A stretch of 64,000 nucleotides of DNA from Planctomycetota bacterium (GCA_014238905.1 JABAAE010000002.1:326115-390114), one strand, 5' to 3'. Counted from the stretch's first letter, positions 36,456-46,480 are shown. The notes: a model not told the origin generated them from the letters alone. Numbers and translations are program-made.

Positions 36456-37652
36456 CTACTTTTCTTTCTTTTCTTCAACAGAATCATCTTTCAAACCGTC
36501 TAAATCACCCGGCTCAAATCCAGAATTTGGTGCGTCAAAACCACCACCACCTGGGAAAGGCAACCCGCCAAACGGGCTCTCGCCACTCTCGGCCATTTTC
36601 ATCATTTCTTCCCCCATTTTCTTTTCAAGCTCCTCATAATTATCTGGCTTGGGAATCACAATCGATGTCGTCATTCCCTTCCGTTTGGGACCGAGTGAGC
36701 CAAGAACATGATTAAACATTTCCGACATAGCGGGTGCATCTTTTTCACTGGGGGCCACCATGCCTGCAAATCCTGCCAACGCTGCCACGCCCTGAGAAAG
36801 ATATTGCTTGACGGCCTTGGAAGTATCTTCATCAGGGGCATCAAATCCAATCATCATATAGTCTTCACCGTAGCCGGTTATTTTCATTGCATCGAGTTTC
36901 AGGACCGTATCAATAATACTTTTCATCATTGCATCTTCGGCAGGCGCCATCATCGAAGCTCCCATCAGAAAATCCTTGGCTCCTTTCATATCGAAACCCA
37001 TCTGAAACGCGGCCGCAGGCAGGCCGTTCATCACCGATTGCAACCCACTCGAAGCAAAGCTTTTGTTTTTCGAATCAGCACAAGCCTCGGACTGTGCAAC
37101 CAATGCGTTGCCGTTTAGAGCAACAAAAACCGGTGGCGAACCCGGATCACGGATCACCTGAAAACTCGTTCCTCCCTTTTCCTCTGCCTGAGCAGGTGCA
37201 TCTGCCAGCATTAACTCCATTGCAGCCTTGGCATCGACTTCTGTCTTGAACTCAAGTTTTGCATAGAAGTTGAATCCACTGGGATCTGGAGAAAATGTCG
37301 CAGGTAAGGACACATAAGCGGAAAGCTTGGTCATTGCTTTAGCAAACGGAGGAATTCCAAGACCAGGCTGATTAAGCATCGTTTGATTGGCAGGGGTTTC
37401 CATAATCTTGGAAATATCGACCGCAAAGCCAATTTGTGCCGAGGGACCCGCTGATTCGGCCGACTGCGAGCCACCACCGTTGGTGTCAGCGGGCGAATTT
37501 CCTTTGGATTCGGTCCCGGTTTCGCCCGTTCCCTTGGTATCCTTGGCCTGGTTAGAATTTTTTGATTGGTTAGTCGCCTCGTCGGTTTTCCCGCCACAAC
37601 CAGCTATGGTCAAAACGGTCATCAATGACAGTGATAGAAAGATACGGTTCAT
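36456..37652 (-). CDS. Predicted lipoprotein, unknown function
   Basis: 398 aa. The signal sequence ends in a lipobox (LTIAGC, Cys19), followed by a disordered Asn/Ser/Gly/Thr linker to about residue 70. The rest is a mixed alpha/beta region with a Met-rich stretch and a charged, Gly/Pro-rich tail. No enzymatic motif is visible. The periplasmic or membrane location is well supported; the function is not. The gene at 46.5 kb has a similar size and layout but is not obviously homologous. Confidence 0.75.
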   Translation of the reverse strand: MNRIFLSLSLMTVLTIAGCGGKTDEATNQSKNSNQAKDTKGTGETGTESKGNSPADTNGGGSQSAESAGPSAQIGFAVDISKIMETPANQTMLNQPGLGIPPFAKAMTKLSAYVSLPATFSPDPSGFNFYAKLEFKTEVDAKAAMELMLADAPAQAEEKGGTSFQVIRDPGSPPVFVALNGNALVAQSEACADSKNKSFASSGLQSVMNGLPAAAFQMGFDMKGAKDFLMGASMMAPAEDAMMKSIIDTVLKLDAMKITGYGEDYMMIGFDAPDEDTSKAVKQYLSQGVAALAGFAGMVAPSEKDAPAMSEMFNHVLGSLGPKRKGMTTSIVIPKPDNYEELEKKMGEEMMKMAESGESPFGGLPFPGGGGFDAPNSGFEPGDLDGLKDDSVEEKKEK

Positions 37653-38056
37653 GGTATTGCGCTGGTTAAGCCTCCAAAGAACTAAAACGGACAGTTAGGA
37701 ATTGTGAAAAATTCCATCCAGAGTTTGCATAGACTAAATTTAACGAAATTTTTGGCGACAAATAAGGTGCCGGCTTCAAATTATGTCCTGCGCCCGGACA
37801 ACATCGGGGAATCCTGGGAGGGTTGGACCACCACTCTCAACCATCGCGTTTCGGATCCTGACGCGTTAAGTTTATCTAAAAACCTATTATTTATTGGTTT
37901 TTTTGCATGGCTAGCACTGATTTTCTCAAGAATGGCACGATTGGCCTTTCTGAAATTTTGTCGGTTTCCTAAATTTATCTAGCGACGTTTCGCGCCTTCA
38001 AGAACGGGCTTGTGTTCCTTGGTATTCCAAGAGGACGAGAAGTTAAGGAGTGTGGG
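37653..38056. other. Intergenic region, no supported gene
   Basis: About 400 bases. A 92-codon open frame on the plus strand has one hydrophobic stretch but poor codon and residue composition and no ribosome site, so it is not called. Confidence 0.5.
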
Positions 38057-38338
38057 TCAAACTTGTTGAACTAGAAACAAAACCGCAAACAGAATCGCCG
38101 GTAGGATCAAGGAGAGAATCAGAAACCAAATGATTAGTTTTGTCAGCAGCGTTGGCGGCTGGCTGGAGGCTTGAACGATGTACTCCAAGCAAATTGGACA
38201 CTGTTCAGAATCCTCAAAAATGGAATGGGAACAATTGGGGCAATCCATCATTGGGCTGTCATCGAGATCCTCTGGGGCATCCTCGTCAAAGAATTCCTCT
38301 TCGTCAAACCGATCGTAGGATTCAGATTCAAAACTCAT
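38057..38338 (-). CDS. Small zinc-ribbon membrane protein
   Basis: 93 aa. An acidic N-terminus (Asp/Glu rich, residues 1-28) is followed by a four-Cys zinc ribbon, CPNC and CPIC 15-16 residues apart, and one membrane helix (about 64-88) at the C-terminus. ATG at 38338 has a purine-rich site. It is divergent from the L,D-transpeptidase gene across 46 bases, so the two share a promoter region. Function unknown. Confidence 0.72.
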   Translation of the reverse strand: MSFESESYDRFDEEEFFDEDAPEDLDDSPMMDCPNCSHSIFEDSEQCPICLEYIVQASSQPPTLLTKLIIWFLILSLILPAILFAVLFLVQQV

Positions 38339-38384
38339 AACTCTTTTTCCGTTAGTTGAATCAAATATTGTCACGGAGGACAGA

Positions 38385-39773
38385 ATGGACTCGATCAAGA
38401 GCATTGTAGTTGTCGCTATTTTGCTGGGAGTTCTTTACGGAATTTATCAAGTGATCAATGACGACCCGTCATCGGTGCCCAATGCATCATCCCAGAACCT
38501 GCTGGCTGACTTTGATTCCGATGACAAACTGTCTGTGAACCAGGAAAGCATTCAGGCGGACTCCCCTGCTAACGGCGAATCTGATCCCCCAGTGGCATCA
38601 TCGCTTGAATCCAATTTGAAACCCCCGCCAAGTACTTTCGATCCATCGCTATCCAACGATTCCAATCCTGATTTGACATCTTCCACAGCAAGAACGCAAT
38701 CTTCAGACGCGAATTCTTCTGTCCCCTTTCCTGCAAGAGATTTTAATCCCACAGGTGCGCCGAATACTGACGCAACTGGAAACAAAATCGCTTCGAACAG
38801 CAGTCCGAACAACCAGGCAACTTTTATTGATTCCAGCAGGTTTCCAAAATCATCCGCGCCCGAAAATTCAGCATCTCAATTCGCCGAGCCCACGAGTCAG
38901 CCTAGTGCAACCAATACCGGCAGCGACAAATCAAAAAACTCGTTTTTAACTATTCCGAGCGACAGCGACGTGAAACCGGATACAAACAATATCCAAACAG
39001 CCGCGACGGCGACAACCAGAGATTTCCGCAATCGATTCGTCAAAGGTAGCTTGGCAGAATTTACCCAACAAGTTGGCGTTGACATGAAAAAAGCAGAGCA
39101 GCTCATCAGAGCTGATCAGTTCTATGACGCCCTGAAAATTCTTACTCAGTTCTATGACGATCCTCGCTTGACGCGTGAAGAAAACAATAACTTGAAATCA
39201 TGGCTGGACCCATTGGCCGGAAAAGTGATCTATTCGGTCGAACACCATATGGTGGATGCCTATTTTGTAAAGCACAACGACACCCTTAATCTGCTTTCCG
39301 CCAAATTACACGTCCCCCCGGAATTGATTTTTAATATCAATCGAGTTCAAATTCCAAATCAAAAAAAGCTGGTGCCAGGTACAGAACTCAAGGTAATCCA
39401 GGGACCATTCAACGTTGAAATCAGTATTTCAAAAAAAATCCTGACGCTTTTCGTGGCGGATGTTTACGCTGGCACATTTCCTGTTCGAATCGGAAATGAG
39501 CCCTCTCCAGTTCCAGGAAAATATCGCGTTCTTACCAAGAGTCGTTTAGGACAGGATTACAGTGACAAAAACTACCAGCGGATACCGGCTCAAAGCCCGG
39601 ACAACCCGTACGGCGATTTCTTTCTGAGTATAGGAAACGATATGTCTATCCACTCCTCCGCCAAGCGAAGTGACTCCAATGACTCACGAGGCTGTATTTC
39701 GCTTAACGCGGTCGATGCAGAAGACATCCACAATATTCTGACGACTGAATCAACGGTGATTGTCGTAGAATAA
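38385..39773 (+). CDS. LysM and L,D-transpeptidase (YkuD) protein
   Basis: 462 aa. An N-terminal membrane helix (about 5-22) is followed by a long Ser/Asn/Pro-rich disordered linker (to about 205), a helical segment, a LysM-like domain (about 280-335, DTLNLLSAKLHVPPELIFNI) and a YkuD catalytic domain to the end. The catalytic motif is HSSAKRSDSNDSRGCISL, with His423 and Cys437. YkuD enzymes form 3-3 peptidoglycan crosslinks or attach proteins to the wall. It is exported, and the domain order is typical of wall-binding transpeptidases. Confidence 0.92.
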   Translation: MDSIKSIVVVAILLGVLYGIYQVINDDPSSVPNASSQNLLADFDSDDKLSVNQESIQADSPANGESDPPVASSLESNLKPPPSTFDPSLSNDSNPDLTSSTARTQSSDANSSVPFPARDFNPTGAPNTDATGNKIASNSSPNNQATFIDSSRFPKSSAPENSASQFAEPTSQPSATNTGSDKSKNSFLTIPSDSDVKPDTNNIQTAATATTRDFRNRFVKGSLAEFTQQVGVDMKKAEQLIRADQFYDALKILTQFYDDPRLTREENNNLKSWLDPLAGKVIYSVEHHMVDAYFVKHNDTLNLLSAKLHVPPELIFNINRVQIPNQKKLVPGTELKVIQGPFNVEISISKKILTLFVADVYAGTFPVRIGNEPSPVPGKYRVLTKSRLGQDYSDKNYQRIPAQSPDNPYGDFFLSIGNDMSIHSSAKRSDSNDSRGCISLNAVDAEDIHNILTTESTVIVVE

Positions 39774-40064
39774 ATCTTGGCCAACGGTATCATGAGGTTC
39801 TTTGCCGCTGGCTGAAAAGGATTCCAAAGCGGGCCTGTCATCTAGTTTCTCCTCAGCTCATCAGGTTCAATTTAAAATCAGATCGCTGATTCTCCCTGTT
39901 TTCATGGGCTACCAAGATCTTGGCCGGAAGGTCACCATGGCCCGGTCGCTCCATCGCCTTCGGCATATTTGATCTCCACGCCGGGAAAGAGTCTAATACT
40001 GTAAATTGTGGATAGACTTTTAATGCAGGTCTATCGCCCCCATCCTGTTTCCGGAGCCGAAACC

Positions 40065-41078
40065 ATGTCAACAACGGACTTTGATCGCCGTGAATTTCTA
40101 AAGACAACGACCGTTGCAGCAGGAACCGTTGCGGCAACCGGCACTTCATCAAATATGATGGCAAGTGATCCCGGTCCCGGTGAAAAAGATGCCGAGTCAA
40201 TTGTCAAACTTCTATTTGAAAATTTGAAACCTGAACAGAAAAAACAAATTTGTTTTGAATGGGACCACCAGGATAAAGAACGGGGACTTCTCCGGACGCG
40301 AGTTGCCAATAATTGGCAAGTGACCAAACCGTCCATCAACAGCCAGTTCTACACCAAAGACCAAAGGCAGATGATTCGCGATATCTTTGAGTCGATCATC
40401 TCTCCGGGATGGCAAGGCAAGATTGATAAACAGCTGCAGGATGACGCCGGCGGGTTTGGCAAAAGTCAAAGCATCGCGATCTTTGGTGTGCCTGGTGAGG
40501 GTAAATTTGAGTTGGTAATGACCGGCCGTCACATGACTTTACGAGTCGATGGTAATTCGACCAATCATATGGCATTCGGAGGACCCATTTTTTATGGGCA
40601 TGCTGCCAAGGATTTTTATGAAGACCATCGTCATCGAGGGAATGTTTTCTGGGAACAAGCATTGGCGGCCAACAAGGTTTACCAAATGCTAAGTGGAAAG
40701 CAGCAAAAAATGGCAGAGGTCTCCAAATTTCCCTGGGAAGGAGATGTTGGATTTAAAGGTAAAGGGACCAAGTTAACCGGAATTCCTGTCACCGAAATGT
40801 CCTCTGATCAAAAAGAAGAACTGCAGCGAGTTCTCAACAAGCTGATTGAACCCTATCGCCAATCGGATCGTGAAGAGGTGATATCCTGCTTGAAAAAACA
40901 GGGTGGTTTGGATGCCTGTTCCATGTCGTTCTACACCGACCATGACATGGGAAAAGACAAAGTCTGGGACAACTGGCGACTGGAAGGCCCCTCTTTTGTC
41001 TGGAATTATCGCGGCGATCCCCACGTCCACGTATGGGTCAATGTTGCCGACGAGGCCTCGGTCAAATTAAATGCTTAG
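40065..41078 (+). CDS. Tat-exported DUF3500 family protein
   Basis: 337 aa. The N-terminus has a twin-arginine signal (DFDRREFLKTTT). The mature part fits DUF3500: ICFEWDHQDKERG, a conserved GGPIFYGH segment, and DPHVHVWVNV near the end. Biochemical function unknown. The ATG at 40065 is preferred over an earlier in-frame start. A strong terminator follows. Confidence 0.82.
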   Translation: MSTTDFDRREFLKTTTVAAGTVAATGTSSNMMASDPGPGEKDAESIVKLLFENLKPEQKKQICFEWDHQDKERGLLRTRVANNWQVTKPSINSQFYTKDQRQMIRDIFESIISPGWQGKIDKQLQDDAGGFGKSQSIAIFGVPGEGKFELVMTGRHMTLRVDGNSTNHMAFGGPIFYGHAAKDFYEDHRHRGNVFWEQALAANKVYQMLSGKQQKMAEVSKFPWEGDVGFKGKGTKLTGIPVTEMSSDQKEELQRVLNKLIEPYRQSDREEVISCLKKQGGLDACSMSFYTDHDMGKDKVWDNWRLEGPSFVWNYRGDPHVHVWVNVADEASVKLNA

Positions 41079-41105
41079 GATTAGCATTTAATTATGCAGA
41101 CAACG

Positions 41106-41128
41106 GCAGGCTTCGGCCTGCTTTTTTT
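41106..41128 (+). terminator. Rho-independent terminator with UUCG loop
   Basis: A 6-bp stem GCAGGC/GCCTGC closed by TTCG and followed by seven T, 28 bases after the DUF3500 stop. It also shows that the upstream extension of the next frame is not translated. Confidence 0.9.
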
Positions 41129-41177
41129 GTTTCAAGTTATTGAGTTTCAACAACCCAGAGTGAGTCGGGATCGCTGG

Positions 41178-42899
41178 ATGAACATTTTAAATGATGACTA
41201 CAATCGCTGCTTTCTTTGCTGCTGCTTGGCATTGATTCTACTGATGGGTGACTGTCAGATTGGGTTCGCTCAGGAATTCAGCCGATCGAAAAACGGAATG
41301 GTCGCAACGGTCCACCCGCTGGCGACTGACGCTGGAGTCAACGTATTAAAGGCAGGCGGCAACGCCATCGATGCCGCCATTGCTGCGGGCCTGACGCTGG
41401 GCGTAGTTGACAACTTCAACTCTGGGATTGGCGGCGGTTGTTTTATCCTGATCAGGACATCAGAGGGGATACTCTATGCGATCGATGGTCGGGAAAAAGC
41501 GCCCAAAGCTTCGCACCGAGACATGTACAATCGCAATGGAAAACCGGTTCCGGAGCTTAGCCAGATCGGATCGCTGGCTAGTGGTGTTCCTGGCGCTCTT
41601 GCCGGCTATCAAGAGGCTCTTCGGTTGGCCGGCACCAAGTCGATCGGACCCCTTATTTTACCCGCTGCCGACATTGCTGAAAGTGGATTTGTTCTCAACC
41701 GGGTCTACGCCAATGCGATTCGCTCCAAGCAAAGGGAGATAGCCCGTTTTCCTGCCACCAAAAAAATTCTCTTCCGGCCGGACGGGAGCCCTCATCGTGA
41801 AGGTGATATCCTGGTTCAAAAAGACTTGGCAAAGACTTATCGAAACATCGCCAGTGAAGGCGTCAGCTGGTTTTACAAGGGTAATTTTGCCAGCCAGACC
41901 GAACGTTGGATGCAAGAAAATGGCGGAATCCTAACAGCCGAAGACTTTTCGAACTACGAAGCTGTCCAGCGTTCCCCCATAAAATCCAGCTACCGAGGAT
42001 TCTCGATTATCGGATTTCCTCCCCCGAGCTCCGGAGGAATCCATGTTGCCCAGATCTTGAACATTCTGGAAAACTACGAAAAACTCTCCGAGATGACAGA
42101 ATTAAATCGCAACCACATCATTATCGAGGCGATGAAGCTGGCATTTGCAGATCGGGCTCATTGGTTAGGAGATGCCGATTTTGCCAAAGTACCACGAGGG
42201 CTAATTGACAAGGGTTATTCCAGAACATTGGCCAGCAAAATCAACCTCCGCCAGGCAACCAAGGTCGACAGTCATGGTATTCCACCGAATGCTAATGACG
42301 ATCTGTTCAGTCGTAAACACACCACGCATCTTTGCGTTGCTGACGCCCAAGGAAACTGGGTAGCCATGACGCAAACGGTGAATACAACCTTTGGCTCGAA
42401 GGTCGTTATTCCAAATACCGGTGTGATCATGAATAACGAGATGGATGACTTTTCGGCAGCGCCAGGAGTTGCCAACGTTTTTGGTTTGGTTGGAGCAGAG
42501 GCTAATTCCATTGCTGGTGGAAAAAGACCACTTTCAAGTATGTCTCCAACCATTGTGCTGCGTGACGGCCAACCCGTCATGATGGTCGGCGCAGCCGGCG
42601 GGCCAAAAATCATCACGCAAAGTCTTTTGGCCATCATCAGGACTATCGACCTGAACATGCCGCTTGATCAAGCCCTCTCCCAACCTCGCTTTCACCACCA
42701 ATGGTCCCCGGATCGGGTGCTTGTGGAGAAATCCATGCCAACCGAAATGGTCAAACAGCTGCAAGCTAAAGGGCATCAAATCGTTAAATCCACCTCAGTG
42801 GGCATCACACAAGCAATCGCTATCGACAAAAATGGCATTTTCACCGGCGTCCATGATCCACGCGTGCCGGGCAAAGCAGCCGGATTCCAACGAAAATAA
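41178..42899 (+). CDS. ggt: Exported gamma-glutamyltransferase
   Basis: 573 aa. A signal peptide (about residues 1-31) targets it to the periplasm. The precursor cleaves itself at Thr382 in HTTHLCVAD, producing the N-terminal nucleophile of the small subunit. Conserved family segments are GGNAIDAAIAA, SGIGGGCFI, the lid region NTGVIMNNEMDDFS and KRPLSSMSPTIV. It hydrolyses or transfers gamma-glutamyl groups, for example from glutathione. ATG 41178 is used; an earlier in-frame start lies before the terminator and is rejected. Confidence 0.93.
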   Translation: MNILNDDYNRCFLCCCLALILLMGDCQIGFAQEFSRSKNGMVATVHPLATDAGVNVLKAGGNAIDAAIAAGLTLGVVDNFNSGIGGGCFILIRTSEGILYAIDGREKAPKASHRDMYNRNGKPVPELSQIGSLASGVPGALAGYQEALRLAGTKSIGPLILPAADIAESGFVLNRVYANAIRSKQREIARFPATKKILFRPDGSPHREGDILVQKDLAKTYRNIASEGVSWFYKGNFASQTERWMQENGGILTAEDFSNYEAVQRSPIKSSYRGFSIIGFPPPSSGGIHVAQILNILENYEKLSEMTELNRNHIIIEAMKLAFADRAHWLGDADFAKVPRGLIDKGYSRTLASKINLRQATKVDSHGIPPNANDDLFSRKHTTHLCVADAQGNWVAMTQTVNTTFGSKVVIPNTGVIMNNEMDDFSAAPGVANVFGLVGAEANSIAGGKRPLSSMSPTIVLRDGQPVMMVGAAGGPKIITQSLLAIIRTIDLNMPLDQALSQPRFHHQWSPDRVLVEKSMPTEMVKQLQAKGHQIVKSTSVGITQAIAIDKNGIFTGVHDPRVPGKAAGFQRK

Positions 42900-43016
42900 A
42901 CCGACTCGAGAACCAGTCCACCATCGTTTCAATCATTTTTTAAGAAGCGAGATACGCGGTTGGCATTGGTCTGAAAAACAGTATCGACAACATCCCTTTT
43001 AATTAGACTCTTCTTC

Positions 43017-43508
43017 ATGAATACGACCTTAGAATCGATAATCCGGCCTGCAAACAACAAGGATAGCCCGGCAATTATCTCGTTGATTGACACCGTCCTG
43101 GGAGAATGGAACGATCGAGTCTGTTTGGACGAGGCTGAAAAAGACCTGCTGAATATCGAATCACACTATTTTGATCAGGGAGGGATCTTTGTCGTATTGG
43201 AAACCAATGGTGAAATCACCGGAACGCACGCCGTGTTGCCAATCGATGAAATGACGTGCTCCTTTAAACGACTCTATCTTCAAAAATATTTACGGGGTGG
43301 ATCGTCAGGCAACAATTTGATGCAATGGACGATTGACTGGGCCAAGCAAGAGAAATTTCAGAAAATCGAGTTTTGGTCCGATACCCGGTTCGCCCGAGCT
43401 CACCAATTTTTTAACAGGTTTGGGTTCAAAAAAAATGGGCAGATCCGAAAAATGACGGACTCCTTTGATCCTTATAAAGAATTCTATTTTTCCATGGAAC
43501 TAGACTGA
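43017..43508 (+). CDS. GNAT family N-acetyltransferase
   Basis: 163 aa, a single soluble GNAT domain. It has the acetyl-CoA-binding segment around LYLQKYLRGGSSGNNLMQW and the terminal ARAHQFFNRFGFKKNG pattern typical of the fold. Substrate unknown. It stands alone between ggt and a convergent DUF1501 gene. Confidence 0.85.
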   Translation: MNTTLESIIRPANNKDSPAIISLIDTVLGEWNDRVCLDEAEKDLLNIESHYFDQGGIFVVLETNGEITGTHAVLPIDEMTCSFKRLYLQKYLRGGSSGNNLMQWTIDWAKQEKFQKIEFWSDTRFARAHQFFNRFGFKKNGQIRKMTDSFDPYKEFYFSMELD

Positions 43509-43573
43509 AAATTCGTTGCAAGACAATAAAAAAAAGCGAATGGCTTTTCATTTTATTTGCCCGCAAAATCATT

Positions 43574-44977
43574 TCAAAAAACAGGAATTGGTTTCTTTTT
43601 TTCCAGCATCTGCAAAATCGCTCGTGGAAACTGCGTCTGCAACCGGAGTTCTCCCATATCAAATAGACTATGCATCACAGTCGCTAAAAGATGCCCTGTG
43701 GTATAGGGATCGCTCAACGGCTCTCCCGCATCTCGGGTCGACTGTCCGATGGCCTGGCCTCCTTGGACCCCACCGCCAGCCAACGCCAAAGGACAAAGCC
43801 TTGCCCAGTGGTCTCGGCCGCCCCGATCATTTAATTTTGGCGTTCTTCCAAAATCGCCCGTAATCACAAGCAGGATTTTCTCAGTGAGACCTCGTCGTTT
43901 CACATCGGATAAAAATGCTGAAACCGCCTTGTCCAGCGAGCGGCCCAACATATCCATGCCGACCTGCATGCCGGGATTGTTGCTGTCAGCATGCATATCC
44001 CAACCCGCACTATGCACCGTCACAAAGCCACATCCTGATTCACATAATCGCCGCGCCATCAGCATCTGTTTACCAAGTGTTGATGGACGGAATTTCTTAA
44101 ATCCGATAGGAATGTGGCTGGTATCGTACTGTTGGATTAACCTTGGATCTTCTGAGGATAGATCCAGTGCCTGCCGACCACCCCCAGACAAGAGCGTTTC
44201 CGCCTGATCAACAAACTTGTTTGTGGGCGGAGGCCCCAGATTTTCCATTTTTTTTTGGCAGCCATCCAGCATTGACAGAAGAATTCGCCTTTCGCCAAAT
44301 CGTTCGGCTGGCACACTCAGTGTCATATTAGAAAGAGCCGTACCACCTGCCGCAGGCTCAAATGGAGCATAATGTTGTCCCAGTTCCCCCGCATGTGATC
44401 CCTTTCGGACACGTGAAAGTTCGGAGCGATATTGACCATCCACTTCCTTTTCGGTCAGGAGACTGTAGGTGGGCATGCCAGAATCCAAGTGGCTGGCACC
44501 CCGCAACCTTGAAACAAGAGAACCCATACTGTACCCATTCTTTTGATCGCCGCGTGGGTCAGTCCCACCGGTCAACACATGCACGTGAGCCTGTTCATGT
44601 GAACCAACCGCATGATGGAAAGAACGAATAATTGCCATTTGGTCGAACCGCTCAGCAAGCCCCGGAAAGGCGCCACCCAATCGAATTCCGGCAACACGCG
44701 TCGCATGACTACCATTAACACTTCCGATTCCCGTGCGCGAATTCGGTTTTGGATCAAAGGTCTCTATCTGGCTAGCGCCGCCAGAAAGGTATAACAAGAC
44801 AACGCTCCGGTCGCGGATGTAACGCCGGTCCATATATCCAGTTTGATTAGCTGACAACAATTGAGGCAGGCTCAGCGATCCTAGAGCCAATGATCCAGCT
44901 GAAATAAAGTCGCGGCGACTCATTCCGTTACATTGAGTTTTTTCTTGACCGCTAAAAATCGTTAACATATCCATCAT
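43574..44977 (-). CDS. Tat-exported DUF1501 family protein
   Basis: 467 aa. A twin-arginine signal (SRRDFISAGSLALG) is present after about 18 residues. The family core includes LYLSGGASQIETFDPKP and the late VITGDFGRTPKLNDRGGRDHW segment, which resembles metal-binding alkaline-phosphatase-like proteins. Often next to DUF1549/DUF1553 genes in planctomycetes; none is adjacent here. Function not established. Several Met codons cluster at the start. Confidence 0.88.
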   Translation of the reverse strand: MMDMLTIFSGQEKTQCNGMSRRDFISAGSLALGSLSLPQLLSANQTGYMDRRYIRDRSVVLLYLSGGASQIETFDPKPNSRTGIGSVNGSHATRVAGIRLGGAFPGLAERFDQMAIIRSFHHAVGSHEQAHVHVLTGGTDPRGDQKNGYSMGSLVSRLRGASHLDSGMPTYSLLTEKEVDGQYRSELSRVRKGSHAGELGQHYAPFEPAAGGTALSNMTLSVPAERFGERRILLSMLDGCQKKMENLGPPPTNKFVDQAETLLSGGGRQALDLSSEDPRLIQQYDTSHIPIGFKKFRPSTLGKQMLMARRLCESGCGFVTVHSAGWDMHADSNNPGMQVGMDMLGRSLDKAVSAFLSDVKRRGLTEKILLVITGDFGRTPKLNDRGGRDHWARLCPLALAGGGVQGGQAIGQSTRDAGEPLSDPYTTGHLLATVMHSLFDMGELRLQTQFPRAILQMLEKKKPIPVF

Positions 44978-45353
44978 TCCCGAAAAGTCGCTTCGGTCTT
45001 GCCTTTATCATAGCTAATTCCAGTGTCGGTACCAAATATTCTGGTTCGCCTCAACATTATTTCGTTCCGGCGTCCCATTCATCGTTGGTGGCGGGTCATC
45101 GTTGATGGACGTCGAGGCATCGGTGATGAAAAAGGGCCTCACCCTTGAAATTGCCGAATTGCGGCCCAGCGATTACAAGAAATGGGCGGGGGGGGGAATG
45201 AGAAAAAAGATGGTATTTAAACCGACTATCGGGTCCATTGGGTGAATCGTGTTGACCCGTTTGCCAGTCTGTCCGTTTGCTCTCTTGGGCGGATAGAAGT
45301 TAACTTAGTCTCCATAGAATATCGCCCACGTACCATTTGCCGATAGAATCGTA
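44978..45353. other. Intergenic region with a G9 tract
   Basis: About 376 bases between divergent DUF1501 and DNA glycosylase genes. A run of nine G lies at 45188-45196. A 47-codon open frame from 45104 crosses this run; it has no ribosome site and no family, so it is not called. Confidence 0.5.
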
Positions 45354-45974
45354 ATGCCCTTTTCCGCGCAACACATCAAGACTGCTTTAACCCACCTTAA
45401 AAAATCCGATCCAGTCATGCGACAGGTCATTCGATCCATCGGGCCGTTCACACACAAACTGAGTCGTCATCGATTTGACATGCTGGTCAATTCAATCTTG
45501 TCGCAACAGATCTCGGTAGCCGCAGCGTCAACGATCAAACAAAGACTGCGTGAATTGGCCAACCAAAAGGTTTTCACTTCGGAAACAATTTTGGAATTGG
45601 ACGTTGAGACACTTAGATCGATTGGGGTCTCTCGTCAAAAAGCAAATTACATTCTCGATCTTTCGGAAAAGACAGCTAACGGTTCGGTCAACTTCCGTGG
45701 TTTCTCCAAAAAAAACAATGAAGAGATTATCCAAGAATTGACTTCCGTCAGGGGAATTGGACGTTGGACAGCACAGATGTTTCTGATGTTCTCGATGGGA
45801 AGGCTGGACATATTTCCGTCCGATGATCTCGGTCTACGAAACTCAATGATTCAGCTCTACGATCTTCCTGAATCACCAAACAAAAAAGACTTGGCAGCAG
45901 TCGCGGAAAAATGGCAGCCCTACGCTACAGTCGCTTGCTGGTATTGCTGGAAGAGCCTTGACAGTCCAAAGTAA
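45354..45974 (+). CDS. DNA-3-methyladenine glycosylase II-type (AlkA/HhH-GPD) enzyme
   Basis: 206 aa. A helix-hairpin-helix/GPD fold without the N-terminal AlkA domain. Key segments are MLVNSILSQQISVAAASTIK, the hairpin VRGIGRWTAQMFLMF and the Asp-containing GRLDIFPSDDLGLRN, the site of the catalytic Asp in the family. It removes alkylated bases from DNA. No partner repair gene is adjacent. Confidence 0.9.
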   Translation: MPFSAQHIKTALTHLKKSDPVMRQVIRSIGPFTHKLSRHRFDMLVNSILSQQISVAAASTIKQRLRELANQKVFTSETILELDVETLRSIGVSRQKANYILDLSEKTANGSVNFRGFSKKNNEEIIQELTSVRGIGRWTAQMFLMFSMGRLDIFPSDDLGLRNSMIQLYDLPESPNKKDLAAVAEKWQPYATVACWYCWKSLDSPK

Positions 45975-46480
45975 ATGATGATGTTGAAGCCCATCCTGAA
46001 AAGAGACTGGATGACGATGCCATCAAGGCAAGGTACGTTAAATCTCACCTCAATAATCCGAAAGAAACCAGGAATTCGGACCGAGCGAAATGGCATGGGC
46101 AACAGGTTATATTAATCGGTTGCAATTCTAACATGGGTTCCCAAACCTGAGATTTAGAGGCCCGTATATATTGTGGTTACCGTAACTCTGTGGCTACCGT
46201 AACTCTGTGGCTACCGTAACTCTGTGGTTAATTATCCTCTAAACAATAGAGTCCTTGTCCACCCATCGAGCCGTTGCGGGTTGAATGTTCTCGGTCGATC
46301 CCCAATTCCAGTGACTCGCTCTTAAAAGAAAATCGTTTCGACCTAACTAGATGGGATGACACCGCCCACCCACTTGAGGCCTTCGAATCGCCCGCAGAAT
46401 TACCCCGGATACCCTCATCCTTCAAAACACCCGAAAAATCCAAACTTGCCAGCAAGCCGACGATGGTGAAAAATATCCGC
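45975..46480. other. Intergenic region with a 17-bp tandem repeat
   Basis: About 506 bases between the glycosylase and the convergent exported protein. It contains the repeat at 46172-46230; otherwise no supported gene was seen. Confidence 0.5.
46172..46230. repeat. 17-bp tandem repeat, three and a half copies
   Basis: Units TGTGGYTACCGTAACTC at 46172, 46189 and 46206, then a partial copy to 46230. Non-coding; a short minisatellite. Confidence 0.9.

Noticed and set aside
37704..37982. 92-codon plus-strand frame with one hydrophobic stretch
   Set aside because: No ribosome site, atypical composition and no family; it lies in an intergenic gap.
45104..45247. 47-codon frame crossing the G9 tract
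   Set aside because: No ribosome site, no homology recognised and it depends on the exact G count.
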